Source: Mycobacterium sp. 155 | GTDB lineage: Bacteria; Actinomycetota; Actinomycetes; Mycobacteriales; Mycobacteriaceae | Length of the DNA: 64,000 bases | Direction: 5' to 3' | Assembly (NCBI RefSeq): GCF_000373905.1 | Contig: NZ_KB892705.1 | Coordinates: forward strand, 806,001-870,000 | Shown: one piece after another, positions 17,608 to 27,383 of the stretch | How positions within the stretch are numbered: position 1 is the first letter of the stretch | Layout of the letters: every line of letters starts with the position of its first letter | The notes under the pieces: generated by a model | Seen by the model: only the letters and a program-made list of their open reading frames with translations | What the model was told of the DNA's origin: nothing | The model's database searches: none | Made by a program: the position numbers and the translations under genes

Positions 17608-19478
17608 CTGTCGGAGCAGCTGTCGATGAGAACGCGGAACTGCCTGTCGTCGCCGCATTACGGTCCCTGTCAGTCTTTAGCGCAGACCAGGCAGGTGCAT
17701 ACCGCGAGCATTTCGCCATGCTCGGAGAGACGCTTGGCTCTGACATTGATACGAAGCTGGGCAGATATATAACGGAATGGGCGTTATCCGGTGTCGCAGG
17801 AACCGTTGTACTCACCGGCAATGCCGGTACCGGAAAGACTGCGGTCGCCGAAGCGTATTGCCGGGCTGTAGATAGCGACCTGCCTAGCGACGATGCCCTT
17901 CTAGAGGTCGCGAAAGGCCGCTGGGTCGTCAAGGACCTGTCAGGTCTGCCTGCATCCCGTGAACGCGCAGAAGTGGTCGGCAAATCCCTCGATTCGGACC
18001 ATCAAACGCTTATCTGCGCAAACGAGGGGGTGTTGCGAGACGCTCTGGAAGACATCGGGGACGCAGGTGCCGCTAATACGCTGGAGGAGGCGTTGCGTCA
18101 AGGCGCGGCAGCTCGTCCGGGCTTAACGGTGATAAATGTGAATCGCCAACGCCCGACCGGTGACCGCCTATGGAAACAGTTGCTCGACTACGTCACTCGT
18201 GAAGAACTATGGACGGGGTGCAACGACTGCCCGTTCGATGCAGGTAATTGCCCTATGCGCACAAATGCCGAGCGCCTTCGCGATCCACGAGTGCGCGAAC
18301 AATTGCGCACGTTGGTGCGGCTGGGCACCGGGGAGGCAGTACCAACGCTCCGCGAGGTGCTCGCAATCCTGTCGTGGGCAATTGTCGGTAACCAAACCTG
18401 CGCATCGGTCAAACGCGGAAATCGAGACCTTGGCAGCAGCGCGTTCGTTGCTACCGATAGCTACTACAGCCGGGTACTCGGAGGCGGGCTCGGGGTCGGA
18501 ACGGCCGAACGGTCTCCACTATTGACCGGCATGAGGCGCGCCGGTCTTGGCGATGTCAGCGATCTGGAGGTCGACGGCTGGTTGCGGGACGCGAGCGGCG
18601 CGCCAAACAGGGTTCGGCAGATCGCCGGAGACCCCAGCGTCACCCGTCCCGACCTAGTGACGCCCGGTCGGTTGCCAGCGCTTACTGGGTCGCTATCGGC
18701 GCTCGACCGCGTACGAACGAATCAAGGCGTGATGACTTTCTATGCGCTGGGAGAGATGGTCAGCACCGACGAAGATCCGACGCGAGTGGACGACGGCCTA
18801 GGTGCGCTGGTGCTTGGCGACGGCGTCTCCAACGCTCCGGCGGAGACGCTGTGGCGGCAACGCGTTTACTTCGAAGCTTCAGACGAAACAGGCGGGCCAG
18901 TCGCCGCCGCCCGCCGTCTCCTCGATTACAGGTATATTGCAGATCTTATCGAGCTCGCCAGGAAGACGGCGGCTAACGCGGACACCGTCATTGAGCTCAA
19001 GAATCTGGTTCGCGGGCTTAACTTCCTCGTCACCGGTTTTTCCAGCCCGAATGAGGGGCTTATTATTCCCGACCCAGCCTGTCTGTTCGCCCGCGACCCC
19101 GGGTCGTTCCGACCTGCCCGACCCTCGCTGGTCCATAGCCAGGTTCAGCTGGAAAATCTGTCGCTTCGTGTGCCAGACCGAGGTTTGGTCGAAGACTTGC
19201 TCGACGTCGACCACATCGAGGTCGAAATGCTCGCCGAAGGGAACAACGACCTTGCCCTTCGCATCACCCCTCGGATGTATGAGGCAATACGGGAGGCGGC
19301 GGATTTTCAAGGGCCAGTCGGTCAGGGCGTTGCCGAGATGAACGATCTTCGCGGCTTCTATGGGAGTCTCGCGGCTCACCTCGCGTCGGACTCGGCCTTG
19401 AGAGTTGCGGATCCAGACTCGAACCCGCCAGCCTTGGTGACGATATCGATGCCATACTTCGTCGGGCGAGGTCTTTGA
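17604..19478 (+). CDS. DptF-like P-loop ATPase of DNA-modification defence system
   Basis: The product is 624 residues from GTG 17604 (overlap with the methyltransferase stop). Walker A, VVLTGNAGTGKTAVAEAY, is near residues 67-84. Downstream are CNDCPFDAGNC (about 206-216), followed by N-x-x-R-L, and TLREVLAILSWAIVGNQTC. This order (ATPase, I-C-A-N-E-G-V-L, Cys cluster, T-L-R-E) resembles DptF of the phosphorothioation-dependent DptFGH/DndFGH restriction systems. No dnd or dpt modification genes are present; the partner is an m5C methyltransferase. Probable role: ATP-driven control or sensing step of restriction. Assignment to DptF rests on my recognition of the pattern, not on a search. Confidence 0.6.
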   Translation: MTVGAAVDENAELPVVAALRSLSVFSADQAGAYREHFAMLGETLGSDIDTKLGRYITEWALSGVAGTVVLTGNAGTGKTAVAEAYCRAVDSDLPSDDALLEVAKGRWVVKDLSGLPASRERAEVVGKSLDSDHQTLICANEGVLRDALEDIGDAGAANTLEEALRQGAAARPGLTVINVNRQRPTGDRLWKQLLDYVTREELWTGCNDCPFDAGNCPMRTNAERLRDPRVREQLRTLVRLGTGEAVPTLREVLAILSWAIVGNQTCASVKRGNRDLGSSAFVATDSYYSRVLGGGLGVGTAERSPLLTGMRRAGLGDVSDLEVDGWLRDASGAPNRVRQIAGDPSVTRPDLVTPGRLPALTGSLSALDRVRTNQGVMTFYALGEMVSTDEDPTRVDDGLGALVLGDGVSNAPAETLWRQRVYFEASDETGGPVAAARRLLDYRYIADLIELARKTAANADTVIELKNLVRGLNFLVTGFSSPNEGLIIPDPACLFARDPGSFRPARPSLVHSQVQLENLSLRVPDRGLVEDLLDVDHIEVEMLAEGNNDLALRITPRMYEAIREAADFQGPVGQGVAEMNDLRGFYGSLAAHLASDSALRVADPDSNPPALVTISMPYFVGRGL

Positions 19479-21034
19479 TGCCGGGGAGGAATTTGTACCG
19501 GCTCAGCCCTGGGCCGATTGCTGAGCAACTGTACTGTCTCGCGCCGGATCGTGATGAGCGCGCGCCGCAGCTATGTGCAGAAACACTGCTCACTCTGGTG
19601 CAGAACGACTACCAACGCCCAGATTCACCTGAACAATTGAAAACCCCAAAGCGGCAGCGGTTTGCGCTGCGCAGCCTCGCGCTCGGGGAGAACTTCTTGG
19701 GTGGCCGTGACCAGGGTCGAGCGGGCGACGATGACACCACACCCGAGGAGTACGGCGCGATGTTGGCGACCGGGTCTCAGGTGAGGGGTTCGGCCAATCT
19801 GCAGCTGGCGCAACTGACTCTGCAGGGCTTGATTGATCCGGAAACAGAGCGGGGACAGGCTGGTGCATCATTGCTCCGCCCTTTCCACGAATCGCTGCTG
19901 TGGTACGACGCCCGCAAACCAAGCCCTCGCAGCAACGAGTACACGGTTCGCAAGGTCTACATGAGGGGTGGCGGCATAACACTCGCGCGATTGCTAGCTG
20001 ACCCGCCGCAGGCTGACGATGCAATCCTCGGGCGTGCGGCGGTTGTGGCGATTAGAGAAGCGCTGACAGTAGACAGCCCGCTTGCTCAGATCGGAACTGT
20101 CCTAGAAAGCGCATTGCCGAATAACGAGACGTGGAGCAACAAGGTACTTCTGCTTGAGGACGACGAGGTGCTGGCATGGGAGCGGGGCGCCGACCCGCGT
20201 CTCACGGAACTGACCGGCCACCTCTGTCGTCATGCAGAGGGTGTCATGCTGCAGGAGCACGCAAGCGGTCCCGCGCGGCTGTGGCAGTTGCGCAGCGTCC
20301 TCGCTCTGGACCTTGCCCTCCACCTCTTGCGGGCCGCGTGGGATAGAAGTTCGACACCTGAAGCAGACCGCTATTTGCTGCTGAGCTTCAGCGATGCGCC
20401 CCGCGCCCAGGATCCGGTCAGGCAGCGATCCGAAGATTCGTATCGGCACGCGCGTATCCGCTTGAATGAGGCGACTGTTCGAACACTCGCTCAACGTATG
20501 CGCGAGCTGAAGGAGACCGAGAATGTGACGGTCTTCTCCGGTGAGTTCCGCGACCGTGCGCTCGCTGACAGCGATCCGTCCAGTGTCAGCAGCCAGCTTG
20601 CGAGTCTTGCTGACGGTTCGGGTGATGACGAGTACTTGAGACTCGCGCGCCTGGCCGTTGAGACGGCCAACTACAGCCGTAGCTCAGAGGACGGCTTTCG
20701 AGTACTGCTGGAGTCAGTCGGCATGCTGGTTGGAACTGGAAGCTACCGCTATCTCACCGCCAGCCCCGACTTGCTGGCGGCCATGGTTGGCGCGCTCTCG
20801 GCGCAGATGCCGATGTCCAGTCGCGACTTCATCGCCGCATTGCGGCGGGAATGGGGCGTTGTAATCAATCAGGAGTCGGCAGCGGAGACGGCGCTGGCAA
20901 ATCAGCTAGACGGTGCCGCGCTCGCGCAGAATGCCAGAAGGGCCGAACGGCTCATGAGTGACGCGGGCTTGGCAGTGGGACTTTCCGATCGCACGACGAT
21001 GGTGGGCGAACAAGCATCGAGGCGTCGATCATGA
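19478..21034 (+). CDS. defence-operon protein in DptG position
   Basis: The product is 518 residues. ATG 19478 overlaps the preceding stop; a TTG three bases earlier is also possible. I cannot assign it by motif: it is soluble, rich in Leu, Ala and Arg, mainly helical, with no Walker, nuclease or HTH signature. In DptFGH-type systems the middle gene (DptG) bridges the F ATPase and the H helicase, and this gene has that place, with four-base overlaps on both sides that imply strictly coupled expression. The name is positional only. Confidence 0.55.
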   Translation: MPGRNLYRLSPGPIAEQLYCLAPDRDERAPQLCAETLLTLVQNDYQRPDSPEQLKTPKRQRFALRSLALGENFLGGRDQGRAGDDDTTPEEYGAMLATGSQVRGSANLQLAQLTLQGLIDPETERGQAGASLLRPFHESLLWYDARKPSPRSNEYTVRKVYMRGGGITLARLLADPPQADDAILGRAAVVAIREALTVDSPLAQIGTVLESALPNNETWSNKVLLLEDDEVLAWERGADPRLTELTGHLCRHAEGVMLQEHASGPARLWQLRSVLALDLALHLLRAAWDRSSTPEADRYLLLSFSDAPRAQDPVRQRSEDSYRHARIRLNEATVRTLAQRMRELKETENVTVFSGEFRDRALADSDPSSVSSQLASLADGSGDDEYLRLARLAVETANYSRSSEDGFRVLLESVGMLVGTGSYRYLTASPDLLAAMVGALSAQMPMSSRDFIAALRREWGVVINQESAAETALANQLDGAALAQNARRAERLMSDAGLAVGLSDRTTMVGEQASRRRS

Positions 21035-24000
21035 GCCGCCGACTCGGTCTGGCCCTCGCCGAACACCTGCGACGCACTTTGCCGCCGGGTGATCGTAGCT
21101 TCGTATTGATCGAGGGTGTTCCGACGTCCGTCGCTGAGGGTTTAAGCCAGGCATGGGATGACGCGCTGCCGCAACTCTCCATCGTCTCGTCGTCACCGGC
21201 GTTATTTCCAACACACGCAATGCTTGACGCCTCTGGCACACAGTTGCGAAACAAGCAAGGCACCCGCGGTGTCGTGCTTGTGCTATGCGATGGCGAGCAA
21301 GTGCCCGATCGCCAGTCACTGAACATGTTTGAGTCGGTATCGCCGAGCGTGTTGTTGGAGACCGCGGAGGGCATGGGGATTCTGTCCCAACAGGCGCCCC
21401 CGGTCGGTCTAGACGGGCCAGCCCGTGCCGTCCGTGAAGCAATCAATCAAGCAGACGTTGTAACCCGGCCAAGCGCTGCGTCGGTGGCCGACTATCTTGA
21501 TCGCCTCGCCACTGGTGATGATCCCCTCGATGCTCTGCCGGTGCTGGGTGCGTTCGTTGATCACGCAGGGCCCGGTGAGCGGGTCGATGCCGCACGTATC
21601 GCAGATAACCTCGCTCTGGCGGCTCGCCGAACAGCCGACGATTTTCTTCGACCCGCTGCCTATGCGGACCTTCGCAAGCGGGCTGAAGCCGTGCTTCGGC
21701 GCAGACCGGGCGTCGGCAATGCGGGCGCTCCCGCGGCAGCCGACGAAGTAATGACTCAGCTGCACGCCGGAAGCCCTGACCTTCTCCGGACTCTTCGGTT
21801 TGATGAAGCCCGCGAAATCATGGAGCAGCGCCCACAAGATCTCGCGGAGACTGTGCGGCGGGAGATGAGCCAATTCCGCGCCAACCTCCCTGCTGGAAGC
21901 CAGGCGGAGGGGTTACCGTGGCACACATACGAACAGCGAGCCGACCAGCTGCGGCGCGGGCCTCAACAGCGGCATGCTGCGCGTGATTTGTGTGATCTCG
22001 ATGACGCGCAGCAGAAGCAAGTTTTCACTCGCGCCACACGAACGAAGCTTGAGCGTCTACTGCGAGACAGGTCGGTCAACGGAAGCAGCCCCTCCTGCCC
22101 CGAAGCTGCGATTGTCCAGGCTGCACAACAACTTGGTGGCCTCATTGAGCGTGTACAGGTATTGTCGCCACCAATACCGTCCGCGGCATTGGCGACGAAC
22201 AGAACGGGCGCAGGTCGAATCCTGACTTTGGCGTGCGCGCGTCTCCGACTCGGCACACTCATGCATAAATGGGCTAGCACCGGTGGTGATGTCGACGGGC
22301 TCCTGTTGCGAGCGGCCGACGATGCCGACCTGGGCGACGTTCTTGCTGCTTTTGGAGATGCGGGTCTCGGAACTGGCGCGCAATTGCCTTTGCTGCAGCT
22401 TCGCCTGCACAGCGGGGACGGCAGTACGGTGCAGGTCGATTGGAGGCCCGATCTCGACGATGCCGCCACACTGCGTGCGACACTTCTGTTTTCGGAGGCT
22501 CCAGCTCTGACTCTGGCTCTCCAGGGCGAGCCCACGCTGCATGCTTTCTGCGGCTCCGACAATGCCGTTGCGCAGCCCGTGCCAGACGTATTGCTCCCGC
22601 TCGCAAGGCAACTGCAAACCTTGGCGCGACGTTCACTGGATACCGGATTGGATCCCAAGGCGCTGAAGAACTGGTCGACGCGTTGGACTGCAGCCTGTGT
22701 GGCCCGCGAAGCGGCTGATGACGCGAGTTGTGCTGAGGCACTGGCACTTTCGGGTGCGATCCGAAGTGGCGGTACGGCGGCTGCGCTTTCCGCCTTGGCG
22801 CCAATGAAGGCGGAGTGGTTGGCGCAGTACTTGGAGGCTCTTTGGAGTCTCGTCCGTGGCGCCGAGGAGCCACGCGGTGACGCGGAACCAACCGACGCCG
22901 TCGCGACCGCTAACGGTATCGCTCGGACTACCGCTGCGCATCACCCGGCCCACCTCCGCGTCGCAACCCAGGACCGCGCGTTGCTTCCCACTAGTGAGGG
23001 GCGCATCTGGAGTCTCTATGGCGGTTCGTCGACGCGAGACGAGAGCGGCTTCGCCGGCAACGCGCTCGGCGCCGTGGTCATTCAACTGCTCAAGTTGCAG
23101 CCCGAAGCCGCAGGCCATTTACGCTGTTTGGCATGGGGGCCAGGAGCAGCCGACCTGTTGGTGAGCGAGGCGGTCAATCTCATCGGGCGTAGCGCAGGCA
23201 ACGCGCTGATTAGACGCATCGAGATTTTCTGTGTAGGAACCGGCGACGCTGACAAGCCCGATCCCGAGACCCTCGCAAACGCCGACGACCAGCTGCGAAA
23301 TGGTCGGGACGTCTTGGAGCTTAGGTACCTGGATGACCTCGATCAGGCGCGCGAGATCTTGCGCCCTGGCGTCGACGCTCCCGCCGTGCATCTTGCATTG
23401 GTGACCGGTTTGACTGAGGGCGGCAACCGCCTGCAGGTCGAGTCACGTGAAGTTAGTCCTCCGGCCGAGGACGCAGAAGTTCTTTTCGCGCCACGGGTTT
23501 GGCAGCGTCCGCGGCAGGACCGCCGGACTTTGCTGATGCCGCCCGCCGCTTCGCCCACCGGCCAGATGTGGCTGCGCCTCCAGAACGCCGTGGAAGACGC
23601 GTGGCTTGAACCGGACCAGCCGCTGCAGGTACCCGAGGTGAGAACCGGTGCACTGGACATCGCATCTAAGCTGCAACAAGTTCACGATCTCGCTCTGTGG
23701 GTAGCCACTCTCGACCGCTATGCAACCCGGGACAGCTTGGAACAGGCGCTCGGCGCTGATCACATTGCGATATTGCATCAGGAGCGGCGATTGGGCGGGG
23801 ATAGCCCGCTTTCACTTGTGATAAGCCAGAAATCGGGAGGACCCGCCGACCGAGCCATCGGCCGGAGTCTCCGCGCCGCCGGCATCATCGAGGAACCGGA
23901 CGTCGCGCTTTCTATCGGAACACAGCTGCGCCAGGTTGCGAGTCAGGGATATGGCATCCTTGCCCTCCAGGCTGCGACAAGCGGTGCAGGCATCAACGAG

Positions 24001-25935
24001 CTGGTCGGGCACGTCGTTGCATTCAGTCTTCTCGCGACCACTACGACGCCGTGGCCACTTCCGCCTGGTTGCCGCGTGCTTTTGATAAGCCTGGATGAAT
24101 ACCGACATTGGTTTCCTGGCAAGAGAGCCGACCTGTTGGCTATCGCGTTGGACACCCAGGACGAAGGTGTTCACGTGGCCACCATCGAAGTCAAGGCGAG
24201 GCGAAGTGACGAGAATGACGCCGCGGCGGGGGCACTCGATCAACTGAACCAGACGCTGGCCGCCACGAAGTGGGCGGCGTACCCCGCAGCTAACACAGTT
24301 CACAGTCGGTTGTGGCTCAACCGCATTGCCGAGGCTGCCTATGCTGTTGCACGCGAGTCCCGTTTCAAACTTGACGCGGCAGAACTGCGGGCACTCGAAG
24401 CCTTTCGCCTTGGCCGGGGCAGTCTTGAGTGGGCAGGTGTTGGACTTGTGTTTGGGCCGAGAGTCGACCCGATACACCGGACATATCGCGCCAACCTTGC
24501 CAACGACATTGTGCCAGTAGTGCTTCGCAGCATCAGACTCACTGAGGATTTACTGCGCAACGCTACTAGTACGGACTTGACGAGGCTGAGAACTGTTCAG
24601 ACCGACGCGTTGCCTCTGCAAAGCACACGGACCAAGCGCCGACCCGAATCGGGGACAAACGGTGGTCCGCCAACGCCGAAGCCGGGTCTAGATGCGGGCT
24701 CGAAGAACTCCGCTGCGGAGTCGAACGGGGTAGAACCACCATCACCTGCGGATCAACCCATCACGCAAGCGGAACCGTCATCTGCCAAGGATGCCCCGAC
24801 GGTCGACGCAAGCACACCCGGCGGGCCTGCATCGGAGGTTGAGACCGTTGCCACGGCAGTGGAAGCGTTCCATGCGCCATTACTCGGTTGGGACGCCTCG
24901 ACAGGCGAGGAGATCCGTTGGCATCCTGCCGGGCCGGGACAACAGGTTCTGCAGAACGGGCACACCGAAATCTGGGGATCCTCCGGCATGGGCAAGACGC
25001 AGTTCGCGATGAGCCTTCTCGGGCAGCTGTCCAAGCAGAGCGGAAGCCGGTTCGGGATCGCTGACTTCAAGAATGACTACAGCGACGAAACTGGGTTCCC
25101 AGCATTCGCTGACGCGGAGTTCATTGATCTTTGGAACGGTGGCGCGCCCTACAACCCGCTGGCTCTCGACGACGACAACGGTCGGGCTATTCAGAGTGCC
25201 GTCATTGAACTGCGGGACACCGTGGACGAGGCAGTCAAATCGGTCAGTGCCCGGCTCGGTGTTCGGCAACGCGCCAAACTTGAAAAAGCGTTGCAGAGTG
25301 CCTACGCGACCGCGCGGTCAGAGAGTCGGTGGCCAACACTGAGGACGCTGGACGACCAACTGGATGACGACTTGGCCGGAGTTATCGGCGACTTGACGCA
25401 CAACGACTTATTCAAGTCAGGCGAGCCGCTTGGGAATGTCATCGACCGGAACGTGGTGTTTGGGCTCTCCAAGATCCCAGGCAACGGACAGACAACGGTT
25501 CTGGCTGCAGGTTTCATCTTCTCTGCTCTGTTGCTGCGTGTGCAGAATCTCCCACCGGTACCTAACACAATTCGCTACGTCATGGTCGTCGACGAGGCAC
25601 ACCGAGTCGCGCCGTTCCGCGCAGTTCAGACGATGATCCGCGAAGGACGTTCCAAAGGACTGGCGGTCATACTGGCCACACAGGGGCCACTCGACCTGCC
25701 TGACGTTGTCGCAGCTAACGCCCAGACCAAGATTTGCTTTGGTCTACCCGACGCGACGGTAGCGACAATGGCCGCTCGAAAACTGGAGCCCGACAATCCG
25801 CGGCTACCAGAGCAGATTCGCACGCTCGGTAAAGGCGAAGCATTTGTGAGCTTCGCTGGTGACGCACCGCGCCTCGTCCGCATGACGCAGGCTTACCGCG
25901 ACGCAGGAGCGCTGGGACTCCCGCCACTGGGCTAG
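21031..25935 (+). CDS. giant DptH/HerA-like ATPase with internal PD-(D/E)XK motif
   Basis: The product is 1634 residues. The C-terminal third is a HerA/FtsK-type motor: Walker A WGSSGMGKTQFAMSLL (about 1315), Walker B YVMVVDEAHR (about 1514), then GRSKGLAVILATQGPLDLP. A Pro/Glu/Ser-rich linker (about 1190-1290) precedes it. Upstream, residues about 1030-1075 read RADLLAIAL...ATIEVKARR...LDQLNQTL, the D...ExK...Q arrangement of PD-(D/E)XK nucleases. The long N-terminal part is unrecognised. Architecture and operon place match DptH. I infer that it translocates on unmodified DNA and cuts it. It overlaps the upstream gene by ATGA. Confidence 0.7.
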   Translation: MSRRLGLALAEHLRRTLPPGDRSFVLIEGVPTSVAEGLSQAWDDALPQLSIVSSSPALFPTHAMLDASGTQLRNKQGTRGVVLVLCDGEQVPDRQSLNMFESVSPSVLLETAEGMGILSQQAPPVGLDGPARAVREAINQADVVTRPSAASVADYLDRLATGDDPLDALPVLGAFVDHAGPGERVDAARIADNLALAARRTADDFLRPAAYADLRKRAEAVLRRRPGVGNAGAPAAADEVMTQLHAGSPDLLRTLRFDEAREIMEQRPQDLAETVRREMSQFRANLPAGSQAEGLPWHTYEQRADQLRRGPQQRHAARDLCDLDDAQQKQVFTRATRTKLERLLRDRSVNGSSPSCPEAAIVQAAQQLGGLIERVQVLSPPIPSAALATNRTGAGRILTLACARLRLGTLMHKWASTGGDVDGLLLRAADDADLGDVLAAFGDAGLGTGAQLPLLQLRLHSGDGSTVQVDWRPDLDDAATLRATLLFSEAPALTLALQGEPTLHAFCGSDNAVAQPVPDVLLPLARQLQTLARRSLDTGLDPKALKNWSTRWTAACVAREAADDASCAEALALSGAIRSGGTAAALSALAPMKAEWLAQYLEALWSLVRGAEEPRGDAEPTDAVATANGIARTTAAHHPAHLRVATQDRALLPTSEGRIWSLYGGSSTRDESGFAGNALGAVVIQLLKLQPEAAGHLRCLAWGPGAADLLVSEAVNLIGRSAGNALIRRIEIFCVGTGDADKPDPETLANADDQLRNGRDVLELRYLDDLDQAREILRPGVDAPAVHLALVTGLTEGGNRLQVESREVSPPAEDAEVLFAPRVWQRPRQDRRTLLMPPAASPTGQMWLRLQNAVEDAWLEPDQPLQVPEVRTGALDIASKLQQVHDLALWVATLDRYATRDSLEQALGADHIAILHQERRLGGDSPLSLVISQKSGGPADRAIGRSLRAAGIIEEPDVALSIGTQLRQVASQGYGILALQAATSGAGINELVGHVVAFSLLATTTTPWPLPPGCRVLLISLDEYRHWFPGKRADLLAIALDTQDEGVHVATIEVKARRSDENDAAAGALDQLNQTLAATKWAAYPAANTVHSRLWLNRIAEAAYAVARESRFKLDAAELRALEAFRLGRGSLEWAGVGLVFGPRVDPIHRTYRANLANDIVPVVLRSIRLTEDLLRNATSTDLTRLRTVQTDALPLQSTRTKRRPESGTNGGPPTPKPGLDAGSKNSAAESNGVEPPSPADQPITQAEPSSAKDAPTVDASTPGGPASEVETVATAVEAFHAPLLGWDASTGEEIRWHPAGPGQQVLQNGHTEIWGSSGMGKTQFAMSLLGQLSKQSGSRFGIADFKNDYSDETGFPAFADAEFIDLWNGGAPYNPLALDDDNGRAIQSAVIELRDTVDEAVKSVSARLGVRQRAKLEKALQSAYATARSESRWPTLRTLDDQLDDDLAGVIGDLTHNDLFKSGEPLGNVIDRNVVFGLSKIPGNGQTTVLAAGFIFSALLLRVQNLPPVPNTIRYVMVVDEAHRVAPFRAVQTMIREGRSKGLAVILATQGPLDLPDVVAANAQTKICFGLPDATVATMAARKLEPDNPRLPEQIRTLGKGEAFVSFAGDAPRLVRMTQAYRDAGALGLPPLG

Positions 25936-25949
25936 GCAAGAATGGCTTC

Positions 25950-26459
25950 ATGGTCCGTAAACGCGACGGACGGCCACTATCGTCGACGCGGAATCCCCGC
26001 CCGGAGTTGCTGCCGTCATGGGCGAGCTCCCCAGACGTTCGCAAACGCATGCAAAGACAGCAGACGCGGGATACCGCCCCAGAGATTGCCGTGCGTCGGC
26101 TCATCCATGCCGCGGGAATCCGTTACAGAGTGGACGTCGCACCTCTGCCGAATTTGCGTCGTCGTGCCGACGTTGTGTTCGGTCCGGCTCGGGTGGCGCT
26201 GTTTATCGATGGATGCTTCTGGCACGGCTGTCCTGACCACGGGTCCCGTCGTACTACCGCCAACACCGAATATTGGTCGGCAAAGATCGAGCGCAACCAA
26301 GCGCGGGATCGCGACACCGACGAGCGCCTTCGAGAGGCTGGCTGGCTATCGCTGCGTGTATGGGAGCACGAGGACCCGATCGTAGTAGCGGACAGGGCTG
26401 TGGCAATTGTTCGTGACCGTCGTCCGGTTCGGGATTCTCGGGGTCCGACACGGAGTTGA
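25950..26459 (+). CDS. vsr: very short patch repair (Vsr) endonuclease
   Basis: The product is 169 residues. Vsr features are RMQRQQTRDTAPEIAVRRLI at the N-terminus, RRADVVF (candidate metal-binding D74), ALFIDGCFWHGCP (86-95), then EYWSAKIERNQARD and LREAGWLSLRVWEHE. All signature residues are present. It begins 14 bases after the DptH-like gene and so is probably the last gene of the operon. The usual role is nicking at T:G mismatches that arise by deamination of 5-methylcytosine, which fits an m5C methyltransferase five genes upstream. It could alternatively serve as a restriction nuclease in this system. Confidence 0.9.
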   Translation: MVRKRDGRPLSSTRNPRPELLPSWASSPDVRKRMQRQQTRDTAPEIAVRRLIHAAGIRYRVDVAPLPNLRRRADVVFGPARVALFIDGCFWHGCPDHGSRRTTANTEYWSAKIERNQARDRDTDERLREAGWLSLRVWEHEDPIVVADRAVAIVRDRRPVRDSRGPTRS

Positions 26460-26510
26460 TGTACGGGGCTCTACCGCCGTCGCGAGCAGATGAGTGCCGC
26501 CGAAATCCAC

Positions 26511-26750
26511 TCACCAGTACTTCCGCCCTTGCGGCCGGACCATCACACCGGCTGCCTTCAAGCTGTTCAGCACAGTCGTCCGGCCGAGGCTGAAGTCCTC
26601 TGCGACCTCCCGGCTGGTCTGCCCAGCCTGATACGCCTTAACCACCTCGGCTCGCAGCCGGTCGGTGATCCGTTGCCATTGTCGCGGGGGAGACGCGGAC
26701 GACCGGGGTCGTTCAACCTCAGCAACACCATCTTGCGCATCTGTCAACAA
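26511..26750 (-). CDS. small helix-turn-helix protein (recombinase C-terminal type)
   Basis: The product is 79 residues from a TTG. The segment RAEVVKAYQAGQTSREVAED then FSLGRTTVLNSLKAAGV is the HTH seen at the C-terminus of serine recombinases and in small regulators near them. The catalytic resolvase domain is absent, so it is either a free regulator or a leftover from a recombinase. It lies convergent to the Vsr gene. A second protein of the same kind is just upstream. Confidence 0.55.
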   Translation of the reverse strand: MLTDAQDGVAEVERPRSSASPPRQWQRITDRLRAEVVKAYQAGQTSREVAEDFSLGRTTVLNSLKAAGVMVRPQGRKYW

Positions 26751-26799
26751 TGTGTTCGAACTGAACCGTCCCAGGGCTCCCGGTTATCGATCGAGTTAG

Positions 26800-27255
26800 C
26801 TAGTGACCTCTGCCCTTTTCGCTTCCACCCCTTCGTCGCATGACGATGCCGGTCGCAATCAAGGCCCGCCGCACGGCGTTTGGAGACACCGAGAACCGTT
26901 CGCCAAGCTGGGCCAACGTGGCCCCGTGTCGGTACAGCTCGGCCGCTGTCACGACGTCATCGTTGGTGAGTCCCTGGTTCCGCATCGCCACGCCGTGTGC
27001 ATGCAGGATCTTCACGACGCTGCCCTGGCTCAAGTCGTACCGCTGTCGCAGTTGGGTAGTCGACGCACCATCTCGGTAATCCTGGACGAGGGAAGTCATC
27101 GTCTCGACAGAAAGCCGACGGTCGATCCGCTGCATCTGTGGCAGGGGGGACGCCGCTCTGACCTGCGTTTTCGCGAGATTCTCGACCAATTGAACGGTTT
27201 TGTGGATGCGCGACCCCTGGTACGCGGGTTTCGAGTAACGTCCCGCCAGCTCCAC
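26800..27255 (-). CDS. tandem helix-turn-helix protein
   Basis: The product is up to 151 residues from GTG 27255. It has two HTH units: LSVETMTSLVQDYRDGAST with YDLSQGSVVKILHAHGV, and NDDVVTAAELYRHGATLAQL with RFSVSPNAVRRALIATGI. A basic tail follows. Similar modules form the DNA-binding end of serine recombinases. The first 50 residues look less protein-like, so the true start may be one of the inner Met codons (QMQRIDRRLS or TMTSLV). Probably a DNA-binding accessory protein of the island. Confidence 0.55.
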   Translation of the reverse strand: MELAGRYSKPAYQGSRIHKTVQLVENLAKTQVRAASPLPQMQRIDRRLSVETMTSLVQDYRDGASTTQLRQRYDLSQGSVVKILHAHGVAMRNQGLTNDDVVTAAELYRHGATLAQLGERFSVSPNAVRRALIATGIVMRRRGGSEKGRGH

Positions 27256-27383
27256 TCAAAAGTCCAGTTCAGGGGCTATTTGATGGCTCGATGGCCTAAC
27301 CGCCGAGCACCTGATAACCCGCCGCGTCAACGCCGCGTCAACGTTTCTCCGTGTCGAGGTAGTCGCGCACTACACTTTGACTC

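Noticed and set aside
22274..22891. Minus-strand frame within the giant DptH-like gene
   Set aside because: Shadow of a continuous, overlapping-start operon gene; no motif.
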